A stretch of 64,000 nt of DNA from Blautia schinkii DSM 10518 (GTDB lineage Bacteria; Bacillota; Clostridia; Lachnospirales; Lachnospiraceae): the NCBI GenBank assembly GCA_000702025.1, contig JNKJ01000003.1, positions 186,001-250,000 on the forward strand, given 5' to 3'. This document shows positions 25,446-35,314 of the stretch, in pieces. Position numbers and translations under genes: made by a program. The notes under the pieces were generated by a model. That model was not told the DNA's origin. It saw only the letters and a list, made by a program, of their open reading frames with translations, and did not search any database. How positions within the stretch are numbered: position 1 is the stretch's first letter; each line of letters begins with the position of its first letter.

Positions 25446-25714
25446 TGAAGGGGAGTCCCCTGGGAAGGTTGTTGAACGGCGCGGGGAAGGGAATTGGGGC
25501 GGAGGCACCGGGACTGGGATGGTCAGGCAATGCTCGCTTCCCTTCAACTAATCGGTAACTGCGACTAAACCGCTCGAGAAGAGCTCTCGCGGCTAAGTCT
25601 CCGTAACCGATGGATTTTCAGGCGCGCTTCCGCAAATTGCCTGACCATCCCAGTCCCGGCGCCTCCGCCCCAATTCCCATCCCCGCACCTGCCACTACGT
25701 TCCCGTCCCCTTCA
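25446..25714 (+). repeat. Structured palindromic element, copy A
   Basis: First of four related elements. The outer GGGAA/TTCCC and TGAAGGGGA/TCCCCTTCA pairs enclose a basal helix of about 51 bp (two mismatches) running from about 25480 to 25530 and from about 25634 to 25684. Inside, ATCGGT (25551-25556) pairs with ACCGAT (25606-25611). The apical hairpin is CCGC, TC, GAG, loop AAGAG, CTC, TC, GCGG (25570-25592). Conserved single-stranded blocks are CTCGCTT..CCTTCAACTA, AACTGCGACTAA, CTAAGTCTCCGTA and GGATTTTCAGGCGCGCTTCC. It lies in a 1-kb gap without genes. Confidence 0.85.
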
Positions 25715-25949
25715 TAGTGGCTGTGCTTTTCTCCAGTAGGTTATTGTAAAACAAAATGCGAAGTATAAAGCCGTTAGTTTTACGCCTGTAGCAAAACGGA
25801 TATACTCGTACGTCCATTTAACCCATCGCTTTGCACGATGGTATAACTTGCATGTCCGCCTTACGCATTCCCAGATGCCTATAGGCAACCTTCAATTCTT
25901 TCACATTTATTCCTTGCAAAAATAAAACATCAGCTAAGCTAAGCCATCA

Positions 25950-26215
25950 ACCGGAGGGTTAACAGGCACAAACGTAGTGGAAGGTGAGCCGTAGGAGCTT
26001 GGGGGACGGGGCAGTTGTTGTCCGGGGCAGGCTGATTTGTGGTAGCGCGCCCGAAAATCCAGTTCTTACGGAGACTTGGCCGCGAAAGCTCTTCTTGAGC
26101 GGCCTAGTCGCAGTTAGAACTTAGTTGAGGGGAAGTGAGCATCAGCCTGACACGGACAACAACTGCCCCGGCCCCCAAGTTCCTACGGCTCACCGTTCGA
26201 TAACTTTCCCGGGTT
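25950..26215 (-). repeat. Structured palindromic element, copy B, opposite orientation to copy A
   Basis: Reads on the minus strand with the same blocks: CCTCAACTAAG, AACTGCGACTAG, CCAAGTCTCCGTA and GGATTTTCGGGCGCGCT. The basal helix is about 54 bp with four mismatches and a sequence unlike that of copy A (GGGGCAGTTGTTGTCC core). The 6-bp helix is AGTTCT/AGAACT; the apical part is GGCCGC, TC, AAG, AAGAG, CTT, TC, GCGGCC. It is the most diverged copy (GATTTTCGGG for GATTTTCAGG). Copies A and B form an inverted pair separated by about 235 bp. Confidence 0.8.
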
Positions 26216-26382
26216 TTTCATAAAATCTAAAAATTAAATTTTTTTTGCATTTATTGTATAAACCTCGCCCAACCGGTCATACTATAAATGTTCATTGGAA
26301 CCCCCTTCAATGAAACAAACACCACCAAAGACAAATTAAGAAATACTTATATCCTCCCCTTTAAAAGGCATCCTGTCTGTGG

Positions 26383-26409
26383 AGCACACCACGGGCGGGG
26401 TGCTTTTTG
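26383..26409 (+). terminator. Plus-strand terminator without an upstream plus-strand gene
   Basis: AGCACACC (26383-26390) pairs with GGGGTGCT (26397-26404), one mismatch, and is followed by TTTTTG on the plus strand. The nearest protein genes on both sides are minus-strand, so an unannotated plus-strand transcript from the gap 25356-26429 is implied. Confidence 0.6.
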
Positions 26410-26429
26410 TCCATTTCTTGCTTTAATTC

Positions 26430-27245
26430 TTACTTCACGCCCAGCTTCTCCAGTTCTTTAGCGGCCTGCTTGAAGTTTTTGAAGCATATCGCCCGGATTC
26501 CCATTTTTCTTGCACCCTCGCAGTTTTCGGCGCGGTCATCCAAAAATACGCATTTGCCCGGTTTCAGATGATAGCGGTCAAGTAAAATCCGGTAAATCTC
26601 AGGCTCCGGCTTGATTGCACCGACCTGGCAGGAAAAAATAACACCGTCCATGTATTTGAGAAACTCCATTTCAGGGCGGTTGCGCTCCATCATGTAGTTG
26701 CTGTAATTGGATAGAATATAAAGATGATATCCCTGGTTTTTCAAATATTTAACCCAAGTCAGGGCATAATCCACGGAGGTGATCGTCTCTGGTGTACGCC
26801 GCATCACTTCCCGGATGTCCTCCTCATATTCCGGTGCCAGCGCAATCATCTGACTGATGTACTCCTCCTCGGTTAAAACACCACGGTCTCTCTCGTTCCA
26901 TATCTCACTTCGGAAAGTAGCATCCGCAATTCTTTCATACTTTTCTTTTGGAAAGTCAAATTGCTTGAGAAAAGCCTCCCCATCATACTTCACCAGCACC
27001 TGGCCCACATCGAATATAATATTTTCAATATCCCGTTCCTCTTTTTTCTGTTTTTTGCCGAATATCCGGTATACCATCCAGAAAATATAGGCAAGTACGG
27101 GCACAACTATCGCTGCCCCCAAGGCTGCTCGGAATAAAGCCTGGGAATTTTCGCCGCTTCCCGTGGCAAAGACCATGGGCAGGCAGAAAACCACCAGAAG
27201 TAAAATCACAGCAACAATTGCCGCAACTCGTTTAAAATTTTTCAT
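26430..27245 (-). CDS. HAD-superfamily phosphatase with N-terminal membrane anchor
   Basis: 271 aa, start at the second ATG (27245), since the first overlaps GAGG. Two hydrophobic helices (about 8-28 and 40-62) precede a basic linker. The soluble domain from about residue 76 is a HAD-IA hydrolase: motif I NIIFDVGQVLVKYD, motif II LYILSNYSN, the Lys of motif III in VGAIKPEPEIY, and motif IV CVFLDDRAENCEGARKMGI. Motif I with D-x-G is the pattern of YihX-like sugar-phosphate phosphatases. Membrane tethering is unusual for this family. Substrate unknown. Confidence 0.82.
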   Translation of the reverse strand: MKNFKRVAAIVAVILLLVVFCLPMVFATGSGENSQALFRAALGAAIVVPVLAYIFWMVYRIFGKKQKKEERDIENIIFDVGQVLVKYDGEAFLKQFDFPKEKYERIADATFRSEIWNERDRGVLTEEEYISQMIALAPEYEEDIREVMRRTPETITSVDYALTWVKYLKNQGYHLYILSNYSNYMMERNRPEMEFLKYMDGVIFSCQVGAIKPEPEIYRILLDRYHLKPGKCVFLDDRAENCEGARKMGIRAICFKNFKQAAKELEKLGVK

Positions 27246-27458
27246 AATCATCCTCTATTATTTCAATCCACGCTCGGTAATTTCACAAAATACCACTTTT
27301 ATGGCTGCGTGTCTTGACCTCATGTCAGTGGGGGATATCGATTTCTCTCCACCCACCACTGCCGTTAATCTTATTTTTGGTGATTCATCTTGCCACCTGT
27401 AAAGGTGGGAGAATTTTCACTTATTTTGTTAAGTATCTGTGTCTACTATCATTATCTC

Positions 27459-28310
27459 TTAGGAATACTGCCCGGTACCTATGCGGAATTTTTTATAGTA
27501 AGCCTGATAAAGCTTATCCAAAATCTCAGGAGCCTTGCCGCCCACCGGTTTGCCATCAATGGTCTCGGCTGCGTGGCAGAGTGCGCCGGAGCGGCTGACG
27601 ATAACTTCGTCCGCTTCAAAAAGATCAGAAACTGTAAAGGCTTCCTCCACGACCGGAATATCAAGCTCGTGGGCAAGCTCTATCATGTGCTTTCTTGTGA
27701 TTCCCGGAAGGATGAGGTTATCGCAGGGCGCTGTGCGAAGAACGCCATCCTTAATGATTGAAACATTGCTGTGTGCGCACTCAGTCACTCTTTCTCCTCT
27801 GTGGAAAATCGTCTCGTCACAGCCCATTGACTCTGCTTTCTGTGCGGCCATCACATTGGGAATAAGATTCAAGGTCTTGATATTGCAGTGGAAATACCGG
27901 GTATCCTCCATAGTGATAAGGTTCACCTTTTTTTCCATTGGCGCGGGATTGATGGGGTTCAGCATGATCATGAGATTTGGTTTCACATCTGCATCCGGAT
28001 ATTTGTGTCCGCGGTACGCGGTTCCTCTGGATGCCTGCCAATAAAGAAGCCCATTCTCACCGTCAAATTCCTTCACTACTTTCATCAATTCTTCTGCAAG
28101 CTCCGCTTTGGTCATGGGGAAATCAATCTCCAGCAGACGGCAGCTATTGTAAAAGCGGTCAATGTGCTCCTCCAGCGCAAAAGCCTGTCCGTTTGCCACA
28201 GAGGTAGCATCATACACACCGTCTCCAAAATAGTAAGCGCGGTCGAGAACCGGAATTTTCAGCTCCTCCACCGGTGCAATCTCTCCATTATAATACCCTA
28301 CTCGTTTCAT
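27459..28310 (-). CDS. dat: D-amino-acid transaminase (class IV PLP aminotransferase)
   Basis: 283 aa, the same length as the Bacillus enzyme, from ATG 28310 after AAGGAGGGA. Motifs: DRAYYFGDGVYDATSVANGQ, YWQASRGTAYRGHKYPD, the PLP Lys in CNIKTLNLIPNVMAAQKA, and VTECAHSNVSIIKDGVL. It interconverts D-alanine and 2-oxoglutarate with pyruvate and D-glutamate, feeding peptidoglycan D-amino acids. The match to D-amino-acid rather than branched-chain transaminase is based on length and the GDGVYD and RGTA(Y)R..(Y/F)P motifs. Monocistronic. Confidence 0.88.
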   Translation of the reverse strand: MKRVGYYNGEIAPVEELKIPVLDRAYYFGDGVYDATSVANGQAFALEEHIDRFYNSCRLLEIDFPMTKAELAEELMKVVKEFDGENGLLYWQASRGTAYRGHKYPDADVKPNLMIMLNPINPAPMEKKVNLITMEDTRYFHCNIKTLNLIPNVMAAQKAESMGCDETIFHRGERVTECAHSNVSIIKDGVLRTAPCDNLILPGITRKHMIELAHELDIPVVEEAFTVSDLFEADEVIVSRSGALCHAAETIDGKPVGGKAPEILDKLYQAYYKKFRIGTGQYS

Positions 28311-28477
28311 AAAAAATCCCTCCTTAGTTATGTACCCCATCCATAATCGGGGCCGCCGCATTCCTGCGAGATATAGTTCACGCCGGAGCGAACCCCGGCG
28401 TAAAATTGACGTAAAATTTCTTATTGCCGCCATCTGAAACGGCCGGCGTGTTATCTGCTCATAAGATTAAAAACTGT

Positions 28478-29755
28478 TCAGCTTCTATAGATAATATCAT
28501 TTCTCCCCGGTCCATTGGAAATCATGGTGATGGGGAATCCAATCTGCTCTTCCACAAATTCTATATATTTGCGGCAGTTTTCCGGGAGCTCTTCGTAGTT
28601 TTTGATACCACGGATGTCACTCTTCCAGCCCGGCAGAGTCTTGAGAACCGGCTTGGCCTTCTCAAGCAGAGTGGTGGTCGGGAAATCCGTGGTAATCTCA
28701 CCGTTGATTTCATAGCCCACGCACACCGGAATCTCGTCCAGATATCCCAGAACATCCAGAACCGTAAATGCCACATCTGTCGTTCCCTGGATACGGCAAC
28801 CATATTTGGAAGCCACACAGTCAAACCATCCCATTCTTCTGGGACGTCCTGTGGTTGCTCCGTACTCTCCGCCGTCGCCGCCGCGTCGTCTCAGCTCGTC
28901 AGCCTCCTCGCCGAAAATCTCAGACACAAACGCGCCTGCACCTACAGCACTGGAGTATGCCTTGCACACAGTGATGATCTTCTTAATCTCATACGGAGGA
29001 ACACCCGCTCCGATTGCGCCGTATGCCGCAAGAGTGGAGGATGAAGTCACCATCGGATAAATACCGTGATCCGGGTCCTTGAGGGAACCGAGCTGGCCCT
29101 CCAGAAGGATTTCCTTTCCATCCTTGATGGCATTCCAAAGATAGAGTGAAACATCACATACATATGGCTCAACCATCTTTTTATATTCCATCAGCTCTGC
29201 CATCAGCTCATCAGGGTTCAGCAGGGGCTTATGATACAAATGCTCCAAAACTACATTTTTTGTCTCACATACACGCACAACCTTCTCCCTGAGAGTTTCC
29301 TCATCAAAGAGCTCACTCACCTGGAAGCCGATTTTTGCATATTTGTCGGAATAGAAAGGCGCGATTCCTGATTTTGTGGAACCGAAGGATTTACCTGCCA
29401 GACGCTCTTCCTCATACTGGTCGAATAAAATGTGATATGGCATCACAATCTGCGCCCTGTCAGAGATAAGAATCTTCGGCGCCGGCACTCCTCTGTCCAC
29501 AACTTCGTTATATTCTTTAAAAAACACAGGAATGTTCAGTGCCACACCATTGCCGATCACACTGGTGGTGTGATCATAGAACACACCGGACGGGAGTGTG
29601 TGAAGCGCAAACTTCCCATAATCATTGACAATGGTATGCCCTGCATTCGCTCCTCCCTGGAATCTTACGATAATGTCCGCTTCCTGAGCCAGCATATCGG
29701 TTATCTTACCTTTTCCTTCATCTCCCCAGTTTGCTCCTACTACTGCTTTGATCAT
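28478..29755 (-). CDS. purA: Adenylosuccinate synthetase
   Basis: 425 aa, full length. The GTP-binding GANWGDEGKGKITDMLA is at the N-terminus, with QGGANAGHTIV, the IMP-site GSTKSGIAPFYSDKYAK and TTGRPRRMGWFDCV later on. It joins IMP and aspartate with GTP, the first committed step to AMP. Preceded by GGAGGAAGAAGTG. Other purine genes purB and purC lie upstream on the same strand, separated by lemA and DUF2207. Confidence 0.97.
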   Translation of the reverse strand: MIKAVVGANWGDEGKGKITDMLAQEADIIVRFQGGANAGHTIVNDYGKFALHTLPSGVFYDHTTSVIGNGVALNIPVFFKEYNEVVDRGVPAPKILISDRAQIVMPYHILFDQYEEERLAGKSFGSTKSGIAPFYSDKYAKIGFQVSELFDEETLREKVVRVCETKNVVLEHLYHKPLLNPDELMAELMEYKKMVEPYVCDVSLYLWNAIKDGKEILLEGQLGSLKDPDHGIYPMVTSSSTLAAYGAIGAGVPPYEIKKIITVCKAYSSAVGAGAFVSEIFGEEADELRRRGGDGGEYGATTGRPRRMGWFDCVASKYGCRIQGTTDVAFTVLDVLGYLDEIPVCVGYEINGEITTDFPTTTLLEKAKPVLKTLPGWKSDIRGIKNYEELPENCRKYIEFVEEQIGFPITMISNGPGRNDIIYRS

Positions 29756-29798
29756 AACACTTCTTCCTCCTCGTGTTTACATATAAACAACATGTTAC

Positions 29799-31811
29799 CT
29801 ACCAGCTTCCGCCGCCTCCGCCGCCGAAACCGCCACCGGAAAAGCCTCCGCCGCCTCCGGAGAAACCACCACCGAAGCCGCCGCCGGAAAATCCGCCGCC
29901 GCCGCCCTTGCCGTCAAAGCCGGACGCTTTCACCGGCTCGGCCATCGTGAGGGCCTGTGTAACCGTGGCCATATTTCCCATAAAAGCACGATGGAAATGA
30001 TAGTAATTCCAATATCCGTAATTAGGGGCATAGCTTACATACCACTCCGGCGCCGGAATTGCCAGTCCTTCCAGTTTTTTCGCAAAGGCATCTGAAAGAC
30101 CAAATACATAAGCATACGGCAATATGTGATAGAACCATTCCGGATTCTTGTCTGCCATTGCTTTTAGTCTGTCCAATTCTGCGGTTTCTATAAAATCACG
30201 AAGCCCGGCAAGCCTTCCAATCCATTCTACACAGTCGTGGGTACGTTTTTTCATAAAACCAGTGAGCAGTACACCTGCACCGCTGGCAGCAACCACACCC
30301 ACAAGTGCGATCACCAGGTTAAAAACCTCACCCTGGCGGAGCTGCATGAGATAGCTTCCTGCCATTGCGGAAATAGAAACCATAGAGAGCCCCAGACCAA
30401 ATATACACATACGTGTACGTTCCGAGTTGCTCCTTGCATACCAATTATCTATAATATTGTTAAACATACAGATACCTGCAAACAACGCCGCCACATCCAG
30501 CACGTAGAAAATCATACGCACGATACTAAGCTTGGAAAATACCGCAAGCACCACCACGAAAAACGCCATGGGCAAAACCCCAAGTAACGTGCTCACACCC
30601 CTGGCAATCCTGGAAGTGTTTGTATAGATTCCACCCTTTCCGGTGATATATGCACGTACCTGTGTTTTACAAACAGAAATCGTCTCACTGCATTGGTACT
30701 TCAAGCTTTTCAGAGATACCTCGTTTCCCTTACTGAATATTTTTTCAAACAAGACAGTCTGATACCTGGGTGCATCTGCCGGGAACCGCTTGTCTGTTCT
30801 CAGAAAATATATTTTCTTTTTTTTCTTGGAGGATTCTCTTTCCTCAATCTTCAGATATCCCTGGTCAGCCCAGTAGATGATCAGCGAGAGGATATCCTTG
30901 TCCTCCACATGACCGTCGATGATATAGCCCACCGCTGCACTGTCCAGCCCTTCAGGCGGCTGATACTGGATAGACTGGATGATTTCCTCGTCTCTGCCGA
31001 ACAACAGAAACAACACCACCATAACTGCCAGCACGATCAACGCTCCCGCTAATATCAAAAGGTCAATCCTGCCAACTATATGGATTTCTGTGAAATAACC
31101 CTTCCCCATATCCGCAAACATCGTCACTCCGCTCTGAAAAGGCAGATCCTTTACGAGCGTACCACTGACGGTATTCCCTTCCCAGGAAAGTCTGAGGATA
31201 TCCTCTCCGTTTTCAGTAGAGCCGTACTCACCATAATAAAACTGAAGCTTATTATGGTCAAAGTCCTTTGGAAACTCTACCTGGAAACGGCTGCCCGCAG
31301 GAATACTATTCTGCCATGTCATAGGCAGCAAATTATAATAAGCACAGGTAAAATCTTTGTTTTGGAAACGAGGCGTAACCTTATATTCAAGCTTGTAAGT
31401 CTGCTGTCCACGCACAACCTGGGACTCCCGTCCCATCCGCATCACGAAATAGCCGTCCTCGTTGTCGGTTTGCACAGGCACATTCGCTGAAATCAGCTCC
31501 ACATCTGCATAGTAAGGCTCCCGCACAGTTTTCTCGTCGGCATTGTATGCCTCACTGTAGCCCTTCTGCGGAATATAGCGGTAAATGCCGTGGCGCGCGG
31601 TAAGCATGTCCACACGGATAACCTCACTGATCAGGTAACTGTTATCCTCTCCGAGCGTCACATTTACCTGATAGTTGTCCGTTCTCATTGCTGAGTCATA
31701 TTCTACATCAGCGCTCACCTTACCAAGGCTCTCAAAAAGGCTGCTGCCTACAAACATAAATATGACCAGTATCCACACAAAGATATTCCCTGCAGAGATT
31801 CCTTTTCTCAT
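29799..31811 (-). CDS. DUF2207 membrane protein with glycine-rich C-terminus
   Basis: 670 aa. An N-terminal signal/anchor helix (about 8-30) is followed by an extracellular DUF2207 beta domain (about 35-240: RTDNYQVNVTLGEDNSYLIS, RHGIYRYIPQKGYSE). A membrane helix at about 252-272, a cytoplasmic part and two to four helices around 405-520 follow. The last 40 residues are nearly all Gly/Ser/Phe (FSGGGFGGGFSGGGGGFSGG). YciQ-like proteins with such tails are regularly encoded next to lemA, as here (16 bp). Function unknown, probably envelope related. Confidence 0.88.
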   Translation of the reverse strand: MRKGISAGNIFVWILVIFMFVGSSLFESLGKVSADVEYDSAMRTDNYQVNVTLGEDNSYLISEVIRVDMLTARHGIYRYIPQKGYSEAYNADEKTVREPYYADVELISANVPVQTDNEDGYFVMRMGRESQVVRGQQTYKLEYKVTPRFQNKDFTCAYYNLLPMTWQNSIPAGSRFQVEFPKDFDHNKLQFYYGEYGSTENGEDILRLSWEGNTVSGTLVKDLPFQSGVTMFADMGKGYFTEIHIVGRIDLLILAGALIVLAVMVVLFLLFGRDEEIIQSIQYQPPEGLDSAAVGYIIDGHVEDKDILSLIIYWADQGYLKIEERESSKKKKKIYFLRTDKRFPADAPRYQTVLFEKIFSKGNEVSLKSLKYQCSETISVCKTQVRAYITGKGGIYTNTSRIARGVSTLLGVLPMAFFVVVLAVFSKLSIVRMIFYVLDVAALFAGICMFNNIIDNWYARSNSERTRMCIFGLGLSMVSISAMAGSYLMQLRQGEVFNLVIALVGVVAASGAGVLLTGFMKKRTHDCVEWIGRLAGLRDFIETAELDRLKAMADKNPEWFYHILPYAYVFGLSDAFAKKLEGLAIPAPEWYVSYAPNYGYWNYYHFHRAFMGNMATVTQALTMAEPVKASGFDGKGGGGGFSGGGFGGGFSGGGGGFSGGGFGGGGGGSW

Positions 31812-31827
31812 AGGTTATCCTCAATTT

Positions 31828-32382
31828 TTAAAAAGAAACTTTAACATTTTCACGCTCAGCCTCAGAATTCACCTCATAGAGAGGCTTTCTCTCAAAGCCG
31901 AAGAGTCCGGCCAGAATGTTCCCTGGGAACATTTCGGTCTTGGTATTATACTTGTTCACAACACCGTTATAATAACGTCTGGAGCCGGCAATCTCCTCCT
32001 CCACTCTGGAAAGCTGGTCCTGCAGGCTTAAAAAATTTTGATTAGCCTTCAGTTCCGGATAACTCTCAGTCAGTGCAAAAAGAGATTTCAGCGTTCCGGT
32101 AAGCGCATTGTCATTATCAATCTTCTGCTGCGGAGAGCTTGCATTCATCGCCTGGTTGCGAGCCTTGATGACCGCATCCAGTGTCTGGCTTTCGTGCTTT
32201 GCATAGCCTTTGACCGTCTCCACGAAATTAGGGATCAGGTCATAGCGTTTCTTAAGTGACACATCCATTGCGGAAAAAGCTTCCTCGCTCTTGTTGCGCA
32301 GCTTGATAAATCCATTATAAGCGGATACCAGCCACACGATCAGCAACAGAATAATAATACCAACAATTGCTAAAAAAATCAT
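31828..32382 (-). CDS. lemA: LemA family protein
   Basis: 184 aa. One N-terminal membrane helix (2-23) then a long helical-bundle domain with YNGFIKLRNKSEEAFSAMDV, LKKRYDLIPNFVETVKGYA, HESQTLDAVIKARNQAM and AGSRRYYNGVVNKYNTKTEM, all LemA hallmarks. Anchored with the domain outside or inside depending on species; biochemical role unknown. Paired with the DUF2207 gene 16 bp downstream and close to purB (14 bp), suggesting one transcript. Confidence 0.93.
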   Translation of the reverse strand: MIFLAIVGIIILLLIVWLVSAYNGFIKLRNKSEEAFSAMDVSLKKRYDLIPNFVETVKGYAKHESQTLDAVIKARNQAMNASSPQQKIDNDNALTGTLKSLFALTESYPELKANQNFLSLQDQLSRVEEEIAGSRRYYNGVVNKYNTKTEMFPGNILAGLFGFERKPLYEVNSEAERENVKVSF

Positions 32383-32396
32383 TCAAGACCTCCTTC

Positions 32397-33830
32397 TCAG
32401 ACGTTGATCTCAGCCTTTACACCCAGCAAATCCTTGTGCGAGTCTAAAATCGGGCGGACCACCTTGTCAATGAATGTTTCGGTCTGCTCTTTGGCACGGC
32501 CCACATACTTGGCAGGGTCCATTGTTTTCTGTAATTCTTCCAGGGAAAGGTTAAACGCCGGGTCAGCCGCAATCAGCTCCAGGAGATTATTCTCCTTACC
32601 CTCTACCTTCACATTACGTCCAGCCTCCATGGAAAGCTCGCGGATGCGCTCATGCAGCTCCTGACGATCACCGCCGGCCTTCACTGCATCCATCATAATA
32701 TTTTCAGTCGCCATGAAAGGAAGCTCGGACAGCAGACGTTTCTCAATCACCTTCGGATATACCACTAGACCGTCCACCACATTGAGGCAGAGATCAAGAA
32801 TACCGTCAATAGCCAAAAATCCCTCCGGAACACTTAAGCGCTTATTCGCGGAGTCATCCAGAGTCCTCTCAAACCATTGGGTTGCGGAGGTGATTGCCGG
32901 ATTCAACGCATCCACCATCACAAAACGTGACAGGGAAGCGATACGCTCACTTCTCATAGGGTTTCTCTTATATGCCATGGCGGAGGAACCGATCTGAGAT
33001 TTCTCAAAGGGCTCTTCCACTTCTTTCAGATGCTGGAGCAGACGGATATCGTTTGACATCTTATGGGCACTTGCCGCAATGCCTGCAAGCACGTTGAGAA
33101 CACGGGTATCCACCTTACGGGAGTAAGTCTGACCGGATACCGGATAGCACTCCTTAAAGCCCATTTTCTCCGCAATCATCGGGTCAATCTTGTCAATCGT
33201 CTCCTGGTCCCCGTCAAACAGTTCCAGGAAGCTCGCCTGTGTACCTGTAGTACCTTTAGAGCCAAGAAGCTTCATCGTGCTGATCACATACTCCAGATCC
33301 TCCAGATCCAGAAGAAATTCCTGGGTCCAAAGTGTGGCACGCTTTCCTACAGTGGTAGGCTGTGCCGGCTGGAAATGCGTGAAAGCCAGTGTCGGCTGTG
33401 CTTTATATTCATCAGCGAATTTCGCCAGCTCGGCGATAACATTCACCAGTTTCTTACGCACCAGCTTAAGCGCCTCGGTCATCACAATGATGTCTGTATT
33501 GTCTCCCACATAGCAGGAGGTCGCTCCCAGATGAATGATTCCCTTTGCCTTGGGGCACTGTACCCCGTAAGCATACACATGGGACATGACATCATGGCGC
33601 ACCTGACGCTCGCGCTCCTTAGCCACATCGTAGTTGATGTCATCCACGTGTGCTTTAAGCTCGTCAATCTGCTCCTGTGTAATATTAAGGCCAAGCTCTT
33701 TCTCAGTCTCTGCCAGGGCAATCCACAGTCTCCGCCAGGTACGGAATTTCATATCCGGGGAAAAAATGTACTGCATCTCCCTGCTTGCATAACGCTCTGA
33801 TAACGGACTTACATATCTGTCTGTACTCAT
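32397..33830 (-). CDS. purB: Adenylosuccinate lyase
   Basis: 477 aa from the ATG at 33830 ([16 protein letters not shown]), with GGAGAG just before; the longer reading overlaps the purC end without support. Fumarase/aspartase superfamily signature [15 protein letters not shown], the catalytic His region [12 protein letters not shown] and [18 protein letters not shown] are present. It removes fumarate in two purine steps (SAICAR to AICAR, and adenylosuccinate to AMP). Follows purC by 20 bp. Confidence 0.96.
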   Translation of the reverse strand: MSTDRYVSPLSERYASREMQYIFSPDMKFRTWRRLWIALAETEKELGLNITQEQIDELKAHVDDINYDVAKERERQVRHDVMSHVYAYGVQCPKAKGIIHLGATSCYVGDNTDIIVMTEALKLVRKKLVNVIAELAKFADEYKAQPTLAFTHFQPAQPTTVGKRATLWTQEFLLDLEDLEYVISTMKLLGSKGTTGTQASFLELFDGDQETIDKIDPMIAEKMGFKECYPVSGQTYSRKVDTRVLNVLAGIAASAHKMSNDIRLLQHLKEVEEPFEKSQIGSSAMAYKRNPMRSERIASLSRFVMVDALNPAITSATQWFERTLDDSANKRLSVPEGFLAIDGILDLCLNVVDGLVVYPKVIEKRLLSELPFMATENIMMDAVKAGGDRQELHERIRELSMEAGRNVKVEGKENNLLELIAADPAFNLSLEELQKTMDPAKYVGRAKEQTETFIDKVVRPILDSHKDLLGVKAEINV

Positions 33831-33850
33831 TTCGCTCTCCTGCTTCTCAA

Positions 33851-34558
33851 TCAGTCTAATCCAAGACGGTGGAATACTTCGTTGTATGCTTCCTCTACAT
33901 TGCCCATGTCGCGTCTGAAACGGTCCTTGTCCAGCTTCTCGTTGGTGTTTACATCCCACAGACGGCAGGTATCCGGAGAAACCTCGTCAGCAAGAAGAAT
34001 CTGTCCATGGAAACGTCCGAACTCAATCTTAAAATCAATCAGCTTCATTCCGGCGTTGAGAAAATACTCTTTCATAATCTCGTTTACCTTAAGGGTGTAG
34101 CTTCTGATCTGGTCAATTTCCTCCTGGGTAGCAAGTCCCAGCGCCAGCGCATAGTCATCATTGATGAACGGGTCGCCCAGGTCATCGTTCTTGTAGCTGA
34201 ACTCAAGAATCGGGCAAAGAAGCTCTCTTCCTTCCTCCACGCCCATACGCTTGGAAAAGCTTCCTGCAGCAACATTACGGATAATCACCTCAAGCGGAAC
34301 GATATCCACCTTCTTCACTGCTGTTTCTCTATCATTTAATTCTTCGATGAAATGGGTTGGAATTCCTGCAGCCTCGAATTTCTGGAAAACAAGATTTGTC
34401 ATGCGGTTGTTGATGGCGCCTTTTCCTACGATCGTGCCCTTTTTCTCGCCGTTGAATGCAGTTGCATCATCTTTATAGCTGACGATCACTACATCCGGGT
34501 CCTCGGTAGCATAAACCTTCTTTGCTTTTCCTTCGTAAAGCTGTTCTTTTTTCTCCAT
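33851..34558 (-). CDS. purC: Phosphoribosylaminoimidazole-succinocarboxamide synthase
   Basis: 235 aa from ATG 34558. Motifs: [77 protein letters not shown] and PDTCRLWD. It ligates CAIR and aspartate with ATP to SAICAR, the substrate of PurB encoded 20 bp downstream. First gene of the purC-purB-lemA-DUF2207 run. The 216 bp upstream hold no gene and no riboswitch I could recognise. Confidence 0.96.
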   Translation of the reverse strand: MEKKEQLYEGKAKKVYATEDPDVVIVSYKDDATAFNGEKKGTIVGKGAINNRMTNLVFQKFEAAGIPTHFIEELNDRETAVKKVDIVPLEVIIRNVAAGSFSKRMGVEEGRELLCPILEFSYKNDDLGDPFINDDYALALGLATQEEIDQIRSYTLKVNEIMKEYFLNAGMKLIDFKIEFGRFHGQILLADEVSPDTCRLWDVNTNEKLDKDRFRRDMGNVEEAYNEVFHRLGLD

Positions 34559-34774
34559 GTCTTTCACCTGTTCCTTTCTCATTATCCGGCCGGATGGCCA
34601 TGGTGGTATCCTCTAAGGATTTCATTTGTCAGGCCTGATGGCCGTTACCATATATACTTTTGCATATCCGTAGAAATTATATAACATTGCTTTGTCAAAA
34701 GCAATAAAAAACCTGAAAGTTTTGGCAGTGCACGAATTTCCTCTGCCAGTTGCTGTATCTATGTAAAAAAATCC

Positions 34775-35314
34775 CTATTCCTCTTTTTCCTTTTTGGCCA
34801 GATACTCAGAAAAAGAATTTGCAGGTAATTTGCGTCTTTTTGACAACATTTGGTTCCAAAGCTTGTCGCCATCGGCCTTTGTAATCAGATGTTTCTCTAA
34901 AGCCTGAACCAAGATTTGCCCTGTATCAATATGCTTCAAATTATATTCTTCAATGTACGGAGAGATATCTTTATAGTTGTTACTGGCAAGAATTCCATTA
35001 TATGTTTTAGCCAACGCAATACCACCGGCTTCTCCGCGGCCAATGCTCTTTTTTCCCTTTTCCCCTTGCAGAAGTGAACGGTATAAAATATATTCCTCTG
35101 TATCTGCGTTAATCGCCTTGACAAATATATCTTTATTCTGAATCAATGTATCTGTCCGCTGCCTGATATGTGGAATACATGGATTATCCAATTCTTGATA
35201 AACCGGTTCTGGCAAAACGATTCTTCCGCTATATAGCTCGAGTAATATATTTGTATTGTTAACCCATAAAAATGCAGACAAGCAATCTGTATCAAAAAAT
35301 AAATCGTTAGTCAT
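34775..35314 (-). CDS. PIN-domain-like protein of a three-gene XRE/ImmA module
   Basis: 179 aa. The start FFDTDCLSAFLWVNNTNILL has the first Asp pair of PIN nucleases. RIVLPEPVYQELDNP carries the second acidic region, and SIGRGEAGGIALAKTYNGIL the third with the typical GEA-G-ALA. The final acidic position is less clear (ASNNYKDI). PIN proteins are usually RNases, often toxins. The gene overlaps the ImmA/IrrE gene by 8 bp, and the group is AT-rich relative to the flanks, suggesting transfer as a unit. Confidence 0.72.
   Translation of the reverse strand: MTNDLFFDTDCLSAFLWVNNTNILLELYSGRIVLPEPVYQELDNPCIPHIRQRTDTLIQNKDIFVKAINADTEEYILYRSLLQGEKGKKSIGRGEAGGIALAKTYNGILASNNYKDISPYIEEYNLKHIDTGQILVQALEKHLITKADGDKLWNQMLSKRRKLPANSFSEYLAKKEKEE

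Noticed and set aside
29773..30000. Proline-rich plus-strand reading frame
   Set aside because: It is the antisense of the glycine-rich tail of the DUF2207 gene.
34559..34774. Possible purine or PRPP riboswitch upstream of purC
   Set aside because: GGCC-rich inverted bits are present, but none of the conserved riboswitch cores I know could be read.
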